Below, one piece after another: positions 17,048-24,564 of a stretch of 64,000 bases of DNA (its first letter is position 1; each line of letters starts with the position of its first letter). Location of the stretch: positions 4,098,501 to 4,162,500 of the forward strand of contig NZ_JAPEMI010000001.1 of the NCBI RefSeq assembly GCF_026342835.1, in the 5' to 3' direction. This DNA comes from Streptomyces sp. NBC_00154 (GTDB taxonomy: Bacteria; Actinomycetota; Actinomycetes; Streptomycetales; Streptomycetaceae). Below the pieces are notes generated by a model. That model saw nothing but the letters and a program-made list of their open reading frames with translations, was not told the DNA's origin and searched no databases. The position numbers and the translations under genes are program-made.

Positions 17048-17452
17048 GGCGAGGCGGTGATCCGGGCCGGCGAGGCCCTGACGGACAGAAAAATTGCGCC
17101 ACATTCGTTCACGGTGAGTTAACGATGGTTCACTTCCGCACACGGAGCGTCGCGAAGACGTCGGCCGACCTGGACGCGCGTAGATGCTCGAAATCCCGTC
17201 GGCGCCGCGCTGACCGGCACTTATGCTTCCGAGGCACAACCGCATTTCCGCGGACGCCCGGATTCTGGACGAGGTCTTCCGCTGAGCGGACTGGCTCGCT
17301 ACTGTCCCAAAAAAAGTGAACGCCCCGTGGCAATGCCGCCGCGGAGCGCAGACGGTGCCTTGGCCGCCGGCGGCCTCTCCGTGCATCGCCGCTGGGACCG
17401 GCGACGCAACCTCCGTGAGAGTGCCGCCACTCACCAAAGAGGAGAGGGCGTC
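17048..17452. other. Non-coding region upstream of the IclR gene
   Basis: About 400 bases without a supportable gene. It is locally A/T-richer around 17088-17135 and 17300-17320, with GTTCAC repeated at about 17108 and 17126 and a run of seven A at 17310-17316. A promoter for the IclR gene is expected here. A ribosome site (GGAGAGG) directly precedes 17453. Confidence 0.45.
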
Positions 17453-18094
17453 GTGACCGCGGAGACCTCCCAGACGCTCGACCGGGGACTACGCGTCCTC
17501 AAGCTGCTTGCCGACACCGACCACGGTCTGACTGTCACCGAGTTGTCCAACAAACTCGGCGTGAACCGCACCGTCGTCTACCGTCTGCTCGCCACACTGG
17601 AACAACATGCCCTGGTACGCCGCGACTTGGGCGGCCGGGCCAGAGTCGGCCTGGGCGTGCTGCGCCTGGGCCGCCAGGTGCATCCGCTCGTACGGGAGGC
17701 AGCGCTGCCCGCGCTGCGGTCCCTCGCCGAGGACATCGGAGCCACCGCCCACCTGACCCTGGTCGACGGCACCGACGCGCTGGCGGTCGCGGTCGTCGAA
17801 CCGACCTGGACCGACTACCACGTGGCGTACCGGGCCGGCTTCCGTCATCCCCTCGACCGCGGGGCAGCGGGCCGGGCGATCCTTGCCGCCCGGGCGAAGC
17901 CGGTGGCCGAACCCGCCTTCACCCTCACCCACGGCGAACTCGAAGCGGGTGCGAGTGGCGCTGCGGCCGCGCTGATGGGTGTGACGGGGGTCGAGGGCAG
18001 CGTGGGTGTGGTGATGCTCGCGGACGCGGTACCGGAGAGGGTCGGCCCACGGGTCGTCGACGCGGCCCGTGAGGTCGCGGACGCGCTGCGGTAG
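17453..18094 (+). CDS. IclR-family transcriptional regulator
   Basis: 213 residues. The N-terminal winged helix has TLDRGLRVLKLLADTDHGLTV and LSNKLGVNRTVVYRLLATLE, the standard IclR DNA-binding domain. The C-terminal ligand domain is shorter than usual (about 130 residues, family total about 250), with the conserved GRAILAA near residue 142. GTG 17453 follows GGAGAGGG. Its neighbours are an SF2 helicase and an IS element, so the target regulon cannot be inferred; IclR proteins usually control catabolism of small aromatic or carbon compounds. Confidence 0.8.
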   Translation: MTAETSQTLDRGLRVLKLLADTDHGLTVTELSNKLGVNRTVVYRLLATLEQHALVRRDLGGRARVGLGVLRLGRQVHPLVREAALPALRSLAEDIGATAHLTLVDGTDALAVAVVEPTWTDYHVAYRAGFRHPLDRGAAGRAILAARAKPVAEPAFTLTHGELEAGASGAAAALMGVTGVEGSVGVVMLADAVPERVGPRVVDAAREVADALR

Positions 18095-18235
18095 TGACTG
18101 GCGCCGTCCGGTGGCTGTGCACCTCAAGCGCCGGACGGGCTTCAAGCATCTGACGGGCCGGTCCGGCCGGGCGGGTGTCCTCGGGCGCCGGCCGGGCCGG
18201 GGGTGGCCGCACCCGCCCTCCGCCCCCGGCGGCTA

Positions 18236-18263
18236 GTGCCGGATCAGGCAATGTTTGCCCTGT
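18236..18263 (+). repeat. IS630 terminal inverted repeat, left end
   Basis: This 28-bp arm is identical to the reverse complement of 19439-19466. The transposase stop codon lies inside it. Confidence 0.95.
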
Positions 18264-19377
18264 CGACGACGGCGCGTAGGCGTCGGTCGTCGGCGTGGCG
18301 GTTTCGCCAAATGATGTAGCGGCGGATCATGCTGCCCTGTTCCTTGTGGTCGGCGTGGTCCGTGCCGTCGAGGGTGAAGTAGCGCAGGGCCGTGAACTGG
18401 GCCTCGATGCGGTTGAGCCAGGAGCTGTTGGTCGGGGTGTAGGCCATCTCGACGTTGTTTGCCGCAGCCCAGGTGCCGACGCGCTGGCACTTCTTCGTGG
18501 TCAGGTGCGGGGAGAAGTTGTCACTGATGATCGCGATCCGGACCTCTCGCGGGTAGAGCGTCCGCAGGTAGCGGCAAAACTCCAGGAACTGGGTGCGCCG
18601 CTTGACCGGTTTGATGTGGCCGTAGAGCTTGTCCTTGGCCAGATCCAGGGCGGCGAACAGGTGTCGCACCCCGCCGTAGCGGTTGTAGGTCGCTCGCCGC
18701 CGTCGGCGCGGTTCGCGATCTGGGTTCTTGTGCTTGCCGCCGCGCTCGGCCCACTGCCGGCCCGGGTGGGGCATCAGGTTGAGCGGCCCGAACTCGTCCA
18801 TGCAGAAGATGACTTCGGGTTCGCCGTCCTCGGGTATGACCTCGCCGTCGGCGATCGCGTACAGGTGCTCGACCCGCGCTTTCTTGGCCGCGTAGTCCGG
18901 ATCGCGGGAGGTCTTCCAGGTCTTCAGGCGTTGAAAGGAGACGCCTTCCTCGCGGAGCAGGATGCGCAGGCCCTCGTGGCTGATGTCGTCGACCACCCCC
19001 TCGGCGACCAGGAAGTCCGCCAGCTTGGTCAGACTCCAGGTCGAGAACGGCAGATCGTGCTCGGTGGGCCTGGACTTGGCGATCTTCTTGATCTCGCGGC
19101 GTTCAGGCAGTGTGAACGTCTTCGGCCGGCCGCCCTTGTACTTCGGGTACAGCGACTCGAAGCCGTCCGTGTTGAAGTTATGGATCACGTCCCGGACCCG
19201 GTCGTCGCTGGTGAACGACACCTCGGCGATCCTGGCCACGGGCATGCCCTGCGCGGACAGCAGCACCATCTGGGCCCGCCGCCAGGTCACCACCGACCCG
19301 GTGCCCCTGCGGACGATCCGCAGAAGCCGCTGCCCCTCGTCATCATCGATCTCACGGACCTGCACTCGTATCGCCAC
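18244..19377 (-). CDS. IS630-family DDE transposase
   Basis: 377 residues. An N-terminal HTH region (residues ~15-70, WRRAQMVLLSAQGMPVARIA) binds the ends. The DDE catalytic residues are visible in FCMDEFGPLNL, IIISDNFSPH-like IAIISDNFSPH and NRIEAQFTAL, with the family-typical D-N-x-x-x-H and S-W-L-N-R-I-E. I chose GTG 19377 (VAIRVQVREIDDDEG) because family members begin there; an in-frame start 39 bases upstream is possible. The gene is complete, so the element may be mobile. Confidence 0.93.
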   Translation of the reverse strand: MAIRVQVREIDDDEGQRLLRIVRRGTGSVVTWRRAQMVLLSAQGMPVARIAEVSFTSDDRVRDVIHNFNTDGFESLYPKYKGGRPKTFTLPERREIKKIAKSRPTEHDLPFSTWSLTKLADFLVAEGVVDDISHEGLRILLREEGVSFQRLKTWKTSRDPDYAAKKARVEHLYAIADGEVIPEDGEPEVIFCMDEFGPLNLMPHPGRQWAERGGKHKNPDREPRRRRRATYNRYGGVRHLFAALDLAKDKLYGHIKPVKRRTQFLEFCRYLRTLYPREVRIAIISDNFSPHLTTKKCQRVGTWAAANNVEMAYTPTNSSWLNRIEAQFTALRYFTLDGTDHADHKEQGSMIRRYIIWRNRHADDRRLRAVVDRANIA

Positions 19378-19438
19378 CCGGACAGGGTGACCGTCACACG
19401 CCGCCCGGCACAGCACCCGGACGGCGCGTCACATCACA

Positions 19439-19466
19439 ACAGGGCAAACATTGCCTGATCCGGCAC
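19439..19466 (-). repeat. IS630 terminal inverted repeat, right end
   Basis: This is the perfect 28-bp mate of the left end, followed by the duplicated TA. Confidence 0.95.
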
Positions 19467-19472
19467 TAGATT
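19467..19472 (+). promoter_or_regulatory. -10-like TAGATT, entered by the IS630 element
   Basis: TAGATT lies six bases before the GTG start of the S16 gene, the spacing of a leaderless actinobacterial promoter. Its first two bases are the IS630 target duplication, so the original upstream sequence (around 18200-18235) is now 1.2 kb away and the terminal repeat has taken its place. Confidence 0.45.
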
Positions 19473-19478
19473 GGGCGG

Positions 19479-20267
19479 GTGGTCACTCGTCTCTCGCGCC
19501 CCCGCACCCTCGCCCTCTGCGCCCTGCCCGTCGTCGCGCTGTTCGGCGTGGCCGCCTTCGCGCCGCTGCCGTTCACGCTGGCGCAGCCCGGTACGACCGC
19601 GAACGTGCTCGGGGACGTGCGCGGCACGCCCGTGATCAGCATCGAGGGCACGCCGACCCGGTCCACCAGCGGTCAGCTGCGGATGACGACGATCATTGCG
19701 ACCGGGCCGAAGGCGGACGTCGGTCTGGGGGATGTGATCGACAGCTGGTTCCGGACGGACCGTGCGGTCCTGCCCCGCGACTCGGTCTACCCGACCGGCG
19801 GCTCCGAGAAGGAGATCGAGAAGCACAACCTCGAGGACATGGAGAAGTCGCAGAACGCCGCCGTCGACGCGGCCCTGACGTACCTCGGAAAGCCCCCCGG
19901 CTCGGTGGACGTCACCCTGCATCTCGCCAATGTGGGCGGGCCCAGCGCCGGCCTGTTCTTCGCGCTCGGCATTGTCGACAAGCTCGACGGCAACGGCTCC
20001 GGCGGCGATCTCACCGGGGGCCGCACCGTCGCCGGCACGGGCACGATCGAGGCGAACGGCAATGTCGGCGCGGTCGGCGGGGTCTCGCTGAAGACCCAGG
20101 CGGCCAAGCGCGACGGGGCGACCGTCTTCCTCGTCCCGAAGGCCGAGTGCAAGGAGGCGGGCGCCGAGCTCCCGAAGGGGCTCAAGCTGATCCCCGTCAC
20201 GACGCTGAAGAGCGCGGTGTCCTCGCTGCAGGCGCTGGAGCAGGGGCACAAGGTCCCGAGCTGCTGA
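19479..20267 (+). CDS. Membrane-anchored S16 (Lon-type) peptidase-domain protein
   Basis: 262 residues with one N-terminal membrane helix (LALCALPVVALFGVAAFAPL) and an extracytoplasmic Lon-type proteolytic domain. The Ser-Lys dyad is S156 (GGPSAGLF) and K205 (GGVSLKTQ). It resembles the YlbL/actinobacterial secreted S16 family but is short (YlbL about 340) and has no clear PDZ domain. GTG 19479 is only 12 bases from the IS630 end, with no ribosome site between, so expression probably depended on a leaderless promoter that the IS has disturbed. Confidence 0.82.
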   Translation: MVTRLSRPRTLALCALPVVALFGVAAFAPLPFTLAQPGTTANVLGDVRGTPVISIEGTPTRSTSGQLRMTTIIATGPKADVGLGDVIDSWFRTDRAVLPRDSVYPTGGSEKEIEKHNLEDMEKSQNAAVDAALTYLGKPPGSVDVTLHLANVGGPSAGLFFALGIVDKLDGNGSGGDLTGGRTVAGTGTIEANGNVGAVGGVSLKTQAAKRDGATVFLVPKAECKEAGAELPKGLKLIPVTTLKSAVSSLQALEQGHKVPSC

Positions 20268-20270
20268 CGG

Positions 20271-20291
20271 CCGGGCCGTGATCCGGCCCGG
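20271..20291. terminator. Hairpin between convergent genes
   Basis: CCGGGCCG (20271-20278) pairs perfectly with 20284-20291 over a 5-base loop. It is only a few bases after the S16 stop and can also serve the convergent MFS gene. Confidence 0.6.
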
Positions 20292-20358
20292 CGCGACTCG
20301 GTCGGTGCCGCCCCGACCTGACCCGACCCGACCCGGTCGGTGCGTGCGGGCCGCCCGC

Positions 20359-21651
20359 CTACTCGCGTGAGACGTCTGCCTTCACCGCGGCGGCCGCGTC
20401 ACCGCCCCGCACTCCCTCGGACGGCCTGTCGTCCATCGTGCGCCACACGGGGAAGACCATCGGGCTCACCGTCGCCAGCAGGTACACCCCGCCCAGCGCC
20501 AGCAGCGCCCCGTCCACACCCACGCTCTCGACCAGCAGCCCCGCCACCAGGCCGCCCACCGGCAGTGCCAGCTCGCAGCCCGCGGTGATCGCCCCGGAGA
20601 CCCGGCTGCGGAGCCGTTGCGGTACGCGTTCGTACATCACCGTGGTCAGGATCGGGTTCAGCACCCCGCCCGCGAGACCGCCGAGCAGCATCGTCACGGC
20701 GAGCGGCAGCGTCGTGTCCGTCAGCGCGGCCACCACGAACCTCGGCCCGCCGCAGAGCACCACGCACACCGTGAACACCGCCCGCCGTGAGAACCGGTGC
20801 CCCACCGCCCCGTACACCAGCGCGCCGGTCAGGCCGCCCGCCCCGAACAGTGCGGTGAGCAGCCCCAGTTGGGTCGCGCCGCCCAGTTCACGCTCGGCGT
20901 GCACCGGCAGCAGTACGGCGTTCCAGCCCTGGTCGGTGCCGTTCATGAAAAGCACCATCACCACGACGGCCAGCAGCAGCCGGTTGCCGAACAAGTAGGT
21001 GTAGCCCTCGCGCAGTTCGGCGCGGTACGTGCGCAGCGAGACCGGCGCGGCCGACCTGCGCGGCTCGGCCGACCGTACCCCTCGTACGCCTGCCGCGATC
21101 AGCAGTGCGGACGCGCCGAACGTCGCGGCGTCCAGCAGCAGTACGGTCTCCGCGCCCACGAATGCGATGAGCACCCCGGCCAGCGCCGCCCCGGTCATCC
21201 TGGCGCCGCGCGAGGTGGCGTCGAAGAGGCTGGCCGCGCGGGTGATCGTGGTCCCGGCGTGTTCGGCGAGATCCGGCAGAAGGACGTAGCGCGCGGTGTT
21301 GCCGGGCGTGTGGACGAGTCCGTTGAGCGCCATCAGCGCGCAGAGCATCCAGAACTCGAGCGCTCCCGCGTAGTGCAGGAGCGGGACGGCGGCGATGGCG
21401 AGACCGCACACCGTGTCGGAGGCGACGGAGACCCGCCGCCGTCCTGCCCGGTCGATGACGGGCCCGCCGATCACCGCGGAGACGACGATCGGCAGCGTGG
21501 CGCAGAAGGCGACGAGGCCGGCCCGGCCGGCGCTGCCGGTGGTCTGCAGGACGAACCACGGGACCCCGATCAGGGTGAGCGAAGTGCCCGCAGTCGATAT
21601 CGAGTTGGCTGCGAGAAGAGCAGCGAGCGGTTTGCGGTTCCCCCCGTCCAT
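20359..21651 (-). CDS. MFS transporter (MFS_3/enterobactin-exporter-like)
   Basis: 430 residues with about 12 membrane helices. It begins KPLAALLAANSISTAGTSLTLIGVPWF and has RAGRRRVS in the first cytoplasmic loop, the layout of the MFS_3 exporters. ATG 21651 has no ribosome site of its own but starts two bases after the stop of a 69-residue small ORF, so it is translationally coupled. It lies in an operon downstream of an ArsR-type regulator, suggesting that the regulator controls this exporter. The substrate is unknown. Confidence 0.85.
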   Translation of the reverse strand: MDGGNRKPLAALLAANSISTAGTSLTLIGVPWFVLQTTGSAGRAGLVAFCATLPIVVSAVIGGPVIDRAGRRRVSVASDTVCGLAIAAVPLLHYAGALEFWMLCALMALNGLVHTPGNTARYVLLPDLAEHAGTTITRAASLFDATSRGARMTGAALAGVLIAFVGAETVLLLDAATFGASALLIAAGVRGVRSAEPRRSAAPVSLRTYRAELREGYTYLFGNRLLLAVVVMVLFMNGTDQGWNAVLLPVHAERELGGATQLGLLTALFGAGGLTGALVYGAVGHRFSRRAVFTVCVVLCGGPRFVVAALTDTTLPLAVTMLLGGLAGGVLNPILTTVMYERVPQRLRSRVSGAITAGCELALPVGGLVAGLLVESVGVDGALLALGGVYLLATVSPMVFPVWRTMDDRPSEGVRGGDAAAAVKADVSRE

Positions 21652-21653
21652 GG

Positions 21654-21863
21654 CTAAGCCGTGCGAGGGGTGCTGGGGGCGGGCAGGCCATGGCGGTTCG
21701 GTAGGACGTGCAGACCCAATTCGACCAGGGCCCATCCCAGGCGCATGCGGAGGCTCTGCCGCGGTGACTGGCGGGGCGGGCGGCACAGGCGGAACTCGGA
21801 GGCCCGCTGCTGCAGTTCGGCGGAGCGGAGGTGGTGCAGCGGCAGGTGCATGTCGGAGTGCAT
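21654..21863 (-). CDS. Small ORF coupled to the MFS gene
   Basis: 69 residues, starting with MHSDMHLPLHHLRSAELQ and containing RLGWALVELGLHVL. GAGAGG lies about seven bases before the ATG. The His-rich N-terminus followed by a basic and then a hydrophobic helix recalls small proteins found in ArsR-linked Streptomyces operons. It lies between the ArsR gene and the MFS gene, two bases before the MFS start. It could be a real small protein or a translational relay; the good ribosome site supports expression. Confidence 0.6.
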   Translation of the reverse strand: MHSDMHLPLHHLRSAELQQRASEFRLCRPPRQSPRQSLRMRLGWALVELGLHVLPNRHGLPAPSTPRTA

Positions 21864-21953
21864 GGCGAAGTCCTCTCGGGCGGTGAGGTCAGGCGGTGCG
21901 GACAGGCGGTGCGGCCGGGCGATGGGGTCAGGCGGCGCGGCTGGGCCGTGGGG

Positions 21954-22562
21954 TCAGTCGGTGGGGCGCGGGAAGACGTGCAGATGGGTGCGGACGACGG
22001 CCGAGCCCTCGGTGTCCTCGGCGACCCGGCCCCGGTAGCTGTCGACCAGGTCGTGGATCTTCTCGGCGAGCTCCAGCGAGAGCTCCGGCGTGAGCCGCAC
22101 CTTGAAGTCGCTCACGTCCCACGAGTGCTGCCACTCCTCGGACCACTCGTGCATGGTGCCGAGCCAGGTGTTCAGCTCCTGCGTGTGCGAGCCGGCGATC
22201 TCGTGCAGGACGACTCCCATGGCGCCGCGCACTTCGGGGTTCGGGTCACGCAGGAACTCCGCCGTCCGGTCGAACGCCGTACCCATGTGCACGGCCCGCC
22301 ACCACCGCTCGCGGCCCTTGCCGAGCGTCGGGTCGTCCTCGACGAAGCCGTACGTGGCCAGTTGGCGCAGGTGGTAGCTGGTGGCGCCGCTGGACTCGCC
22401 GAGCCGGTCCGCCAGTCCCGACGCGGTGGCGGGGCCGAACTCCCGGAGGGTGTTGAGCAGGCGGAGCCGCAGGGGGTGGGCGAGGCCGCGCAGGGTGCGG
22501 GCGTCGACGCGGTGGATGTTCGGGTCGAGCGGCTTCTCGCCGTCGGCTTCGTTCGCTGCCAT
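21954..22562 (-). CDS. ArsR-type winged-helix regulator
   Basis: 202 residues. The N-terminal winged helix includes LRGLAHPLRLRLLNTLREFG, ASGLADRLGESSGATSYHLR (recognition helix) and GFVEDDPTLGKGRERWW. The ~110-residue C-terminal part has no recognised metal-binding Cys motif, so it is not a classical arsenic sensor. It is the first gene of an operon with the small ORF and MFS exporter. The region just upstream (22580-22625) holds repeated CTTTGCAAC elements that fit an autoregulatory operator. Confidence 0.8.
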   Translation of the reverse strand: MAANEADGEKPLDPNIHRVDARTLRGLAHPLRLRLLNTLREFGPATASGLADRLGESSGATSYHLRQLATYGFVEDDPTLGKGRERWWRAVHMGTAFDRTAEFLRDPNPEVRGAMGVVLHEIAGSHTQELNTWLGTMHEWSEEWQHSWDVSDFKVRLTPELSLELAEKIHDLVDSYRGRVAEDTEGSAVVRTHLHVFPRPTD

Positions 22563-22579
22563 GCTTCGACGATAGACAT

Positions 22580-22625
22580 GCAAAGGTATCTTTGCAACGC
22601 TTCTTTGCAACGAATTCTTTGTAAC
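22580..22625 (-). promoter_or_regulatory. Repeated TCTTTGCAACG operator upstream of the ArsR gene
   Basis: GCAAAG-GTAT-CTTTGC is a perfect inverted repeat at 22580-22595. TCTTTGCAACG then recurs at 22589 and 22602, with a variant TCTTTGTAAC at 22616, spaced 13-14 bases. The cluster lies 18-63 bases before the ArsR start codon and is distinctly A/T-rich, fitting an ArsR autoregulatory promoter. Confidence 0.6.
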
Positions 22626-22645
22626 TTCTCGGCGGGCGGGCGCCC

Positions 22646-23638
22646 CTAGCCGTTCTTGATGAAGCCTTCCTGGATCAGCCAGTCCTTCGCCACGATGTGC
22701 GGGTCCTGCCCGTCCACGTCCACCTTCGCGTTCAGCTCCTGCGCGACCTCCGTGGTCAGCCGTCGGCTGACCGGATCCAGCAGCCCCGCGATCTCCGGGT
22801 ACTTGTCGAAGGTCGCGGTGTGGATGACGGGCGCCGCGTTGTAGTTGGGGAAGAAGTGCTTGTCGTCCGCGAGGACGTCGAGGTCCATCGCCTTGATCCG
22901 GCCGTCCGTGGTGAACACCTCGCCCAGCAGGCAGGAGTTGGACTTCGACACCTGTGTGTAGATGATCCCGGCGTCCATCTTCTTGATGTTGCCGGGCGGG
23001 ATCGACATCCCGTACGCCTTCTCCATGCCCGGCAGCCCGTCGTCGCGCGAAGCGAACTCGTTCTCCACGCAGATCGTCACCGCCGACGGGTTCCTCTTCG
23101 CCAGCGCGGCGACGTCGGAAAGCGTCCTCAGGTGGTACTTCGCGTTGTTCTTCCTGCTGATGGCCAGGGCGTAGGTGTTGTTGAGGGTGGACTGCGGCAG
23201 CCAGGTCACCCCGTTCTTCCGGTCCTCGTCCCGGACCGCCTCCCACTGCTTCAGCGGGTCGGTGATCGGCTTCGCATGGCCGAGGTAGGTGATCCAGGCG
23301 GTGCCCGTGTATTCGTACATCGCATCGGCGTCGCCCTTGATGATGGCCTCGCGCGCGCTGATCGACCCGGGCAGGTTCGTCCGGTCCAGGACCTCGGCAC
23401 CGGCGGCCTTGAAGACCAGGCCGATCATCTGGCCGAGGATGATGTTCTCGCTGAAGTTCTTCGAGGTGACGGTCAGCGAGGCGCCGTCCAGCGGCCGGCC
23501 CTGGCCGACGGAGCCCGGCACGACGTCGTCGGCCATCGGCGAACCGCTCTTGAGCCCGCAGCCGGCGAGCACGGGGGTGAGCACCAGCACACCGACGAGA
23601 CCGGCCCGGATCTTGCGCGACGCCCCCGCCGTACGCAT
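22646..23638 (-). CDS. Substrate-binding lipoprotein of an osmoprotectant (glycine betaine/choline-type) ABC transporter
   Basis: 330 residues with lipobox VLAGC and the OpuAC/OpuBC fold: TSKNFSENIILGQMI near the start, DAMYEYTGTAW, and the final AKDWLIQEGFI. It captures quaternary ammonium compounds outside the cell and delivers them to the two permeases upstream in the same operon. The ATG overlaps the stop of the permease gene by one base. It is the last of four genes transcribed to the left. Betaine, carnitine or choline are likely ligands. Confidence 0.88.
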   Translation of the reverse strand: MRTAGASRKIRAGLVGVLVLTPVLAGCGLKSGSPMADDVVPGSVGQGRPLDGASLTVTSKNFSENIILGQMIGLVFKAAGAEVLDRTNLPGSISAREAIIKGDADAMYEYTGTAWITYLGHAKPITDPLKQWEAVRDEDRKNGVTWLPQSTLNNTYALAISRKNNAKYHLRTLSDVAALAKRNPSAVTICVENEFASRDDGLPGMEKAYGMSIPPGNIKKMDAGIIYTQVSKSNSCLLGEVFTTDGRIKAMDLDVLADDKHFFPNYNAAPVIHTATFDKYPEIAGLLDPVSRRLTTEVAQELNAKVDVDGQDPHIVAKDWLIQEGFIKNG

Positions 23639-24564
23639 CACCCCACCTCCAGTCCGCGTGGCGTCAGCGCCACCTCGACCAGGGAGGCCATCCAGTCCAC
23701 CAGCAGAGCCAGCACCACCGTCAGCACGGAACCGAGCACCAGCACCGGCATCCGCTGCGTCTGGATGCCCGAGGTGATCAGGTCCCCGAGCCCGCCACCG
23801 CCGCCGAACGTCGCCAGGGTCGCCGTGCCGACGTTGAGCACCAGCGCCGTCCGTACGCCCGCCAGGATCAGCGGGACGGCGAGCGGCAGTTCGACCTTCG
23901 TGAGCGTTCCCATCGCCGACATGCCGATGCCGCGCGAGGCCTCGACCAGGTTCGGTTCGATCGCCTTCAGGCCGGCCACCGTATTGGAGAGCACCGGCAG
24001 CACCGCGTAGATCACCATGCCGATGATCGCCGTCCGGGGGCCGATGCCCAGCCAGATCACCAGCAGCGCCAGCAGCCCGATCGCCGGGGTGGCCTGCCCG
24101 ACGTTGGCGACCACCGTGACCAACGGGGCACCCTTGCGGAACCTGCGCCGGGTGAGCGCGATCCCGAGCGGGATGGCGATGATCAGCACCCAGAAGGTGG
24201 AGATCGCGGTCAGTTTGACGTGCTGCCACCAGCGAAGTTGCACATTGCCGCCGGAGAGCGAGTTCCTTGCGATCGAGTCGAGAGGGACGTTGGTGATCCA
24301 CAGGTACGTGGCGACGAGGACGATCGCCAGGGCGACCGGTACCAGCACCAGCTTGCGCCAGGTGATCCGGCGCGGCGGTCCTGCGGGCGGCGGTGCGGGC
24401 TCCTCCTCCTCGTCGTGGAAGGCTCGGCCCCTGACCTCGAGCTCGCCGGGCGGCCGGGCGGGCGTCGACTGCTCACCGGTCCTGGGCGGCACCGGAACGA
24501 TGGGGGGAATCGAACCGTTGGGGGGAATCGGCTGGTCGGGCGGGACCGGCTGGTTGGGGTTCAT
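23638..24564 (-). CDS. Permease of the osmoprotectant ABC transporter, with Pro-rich N-terminal extension
   Basis: 308 residues. Residues ~1-65 are Pro/Glu-rich and cytoplasmic (PVPPDQPIPPNGSIPP), which is unusual for this family. The rest has about six membrane helices and the ABC EAA loop (EASRGIGMSAMGTLTKVELP). It overlaps the ATPase stop as ATGA and the binding protein as TGATG, so the operon is tightly coupled. It pairs with the shorter permease at 25810 to form a heterodimeric channel. Confidence 0.86.
   Translation of the reverse strand: MNPNQPVPPDQPIPPNGSIPPIVPVPPRTGEQSTPARPPGELEVRGRAFHDEEEEPAPPPAGPPRRITWRKLVLVPVALAIVLVATYLWITNVPLDSIARNSLSGGNVQLRWWQHVKLTAISTFWVLIIAIPLGIALTRRRFRKGAPLVTVVANVGQATPAIGLLALLVIWLGIGPRTAIIGMVIYAVLPVLSNTVAGLKAIEPNLVEASRGIGMSAMGTLTKVELPLAVPLILAGVRTALVLNVGTATLATFGGGGGLGDLITSGIQTQRMPVLVLGSVLTVVLALLVDWMASLVEVALTPRGLEVG

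Larger units (their letters stand above)
18236..19466 (-). mobile_element. Complete IS630-family insertion sequence
   Basis: The 1231-bp element is bounded by perfect 28-bp terminal inverted repeats (18236-18263 and 19439-19466, beginning GTGCCGGATCAGGC) and a TA target duplication (18234-18235 and 19467-19468), as expected for IS630/Tc1-mariner elements. It holds one intact transposase gene on the minus strand. It lies between the IclR and S16 protease genes and breaks neither reading frame, but its right end is 12 bases from the S16 start codon. Intact ends and ORF suggest recent, possibly still active, insertion. Confidence 0.95.

Noticed and set aside
16941..17452. Small ORFs in the gap before the IclR gene
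   Set aside because: No ribosome sites, poor codon pattern and no recognisable domain.
20359..21651. IS630 element or its relatives inside the MFS gene
   Set aside because: No terminal repeats or target duplications are present there; the gene is intact.
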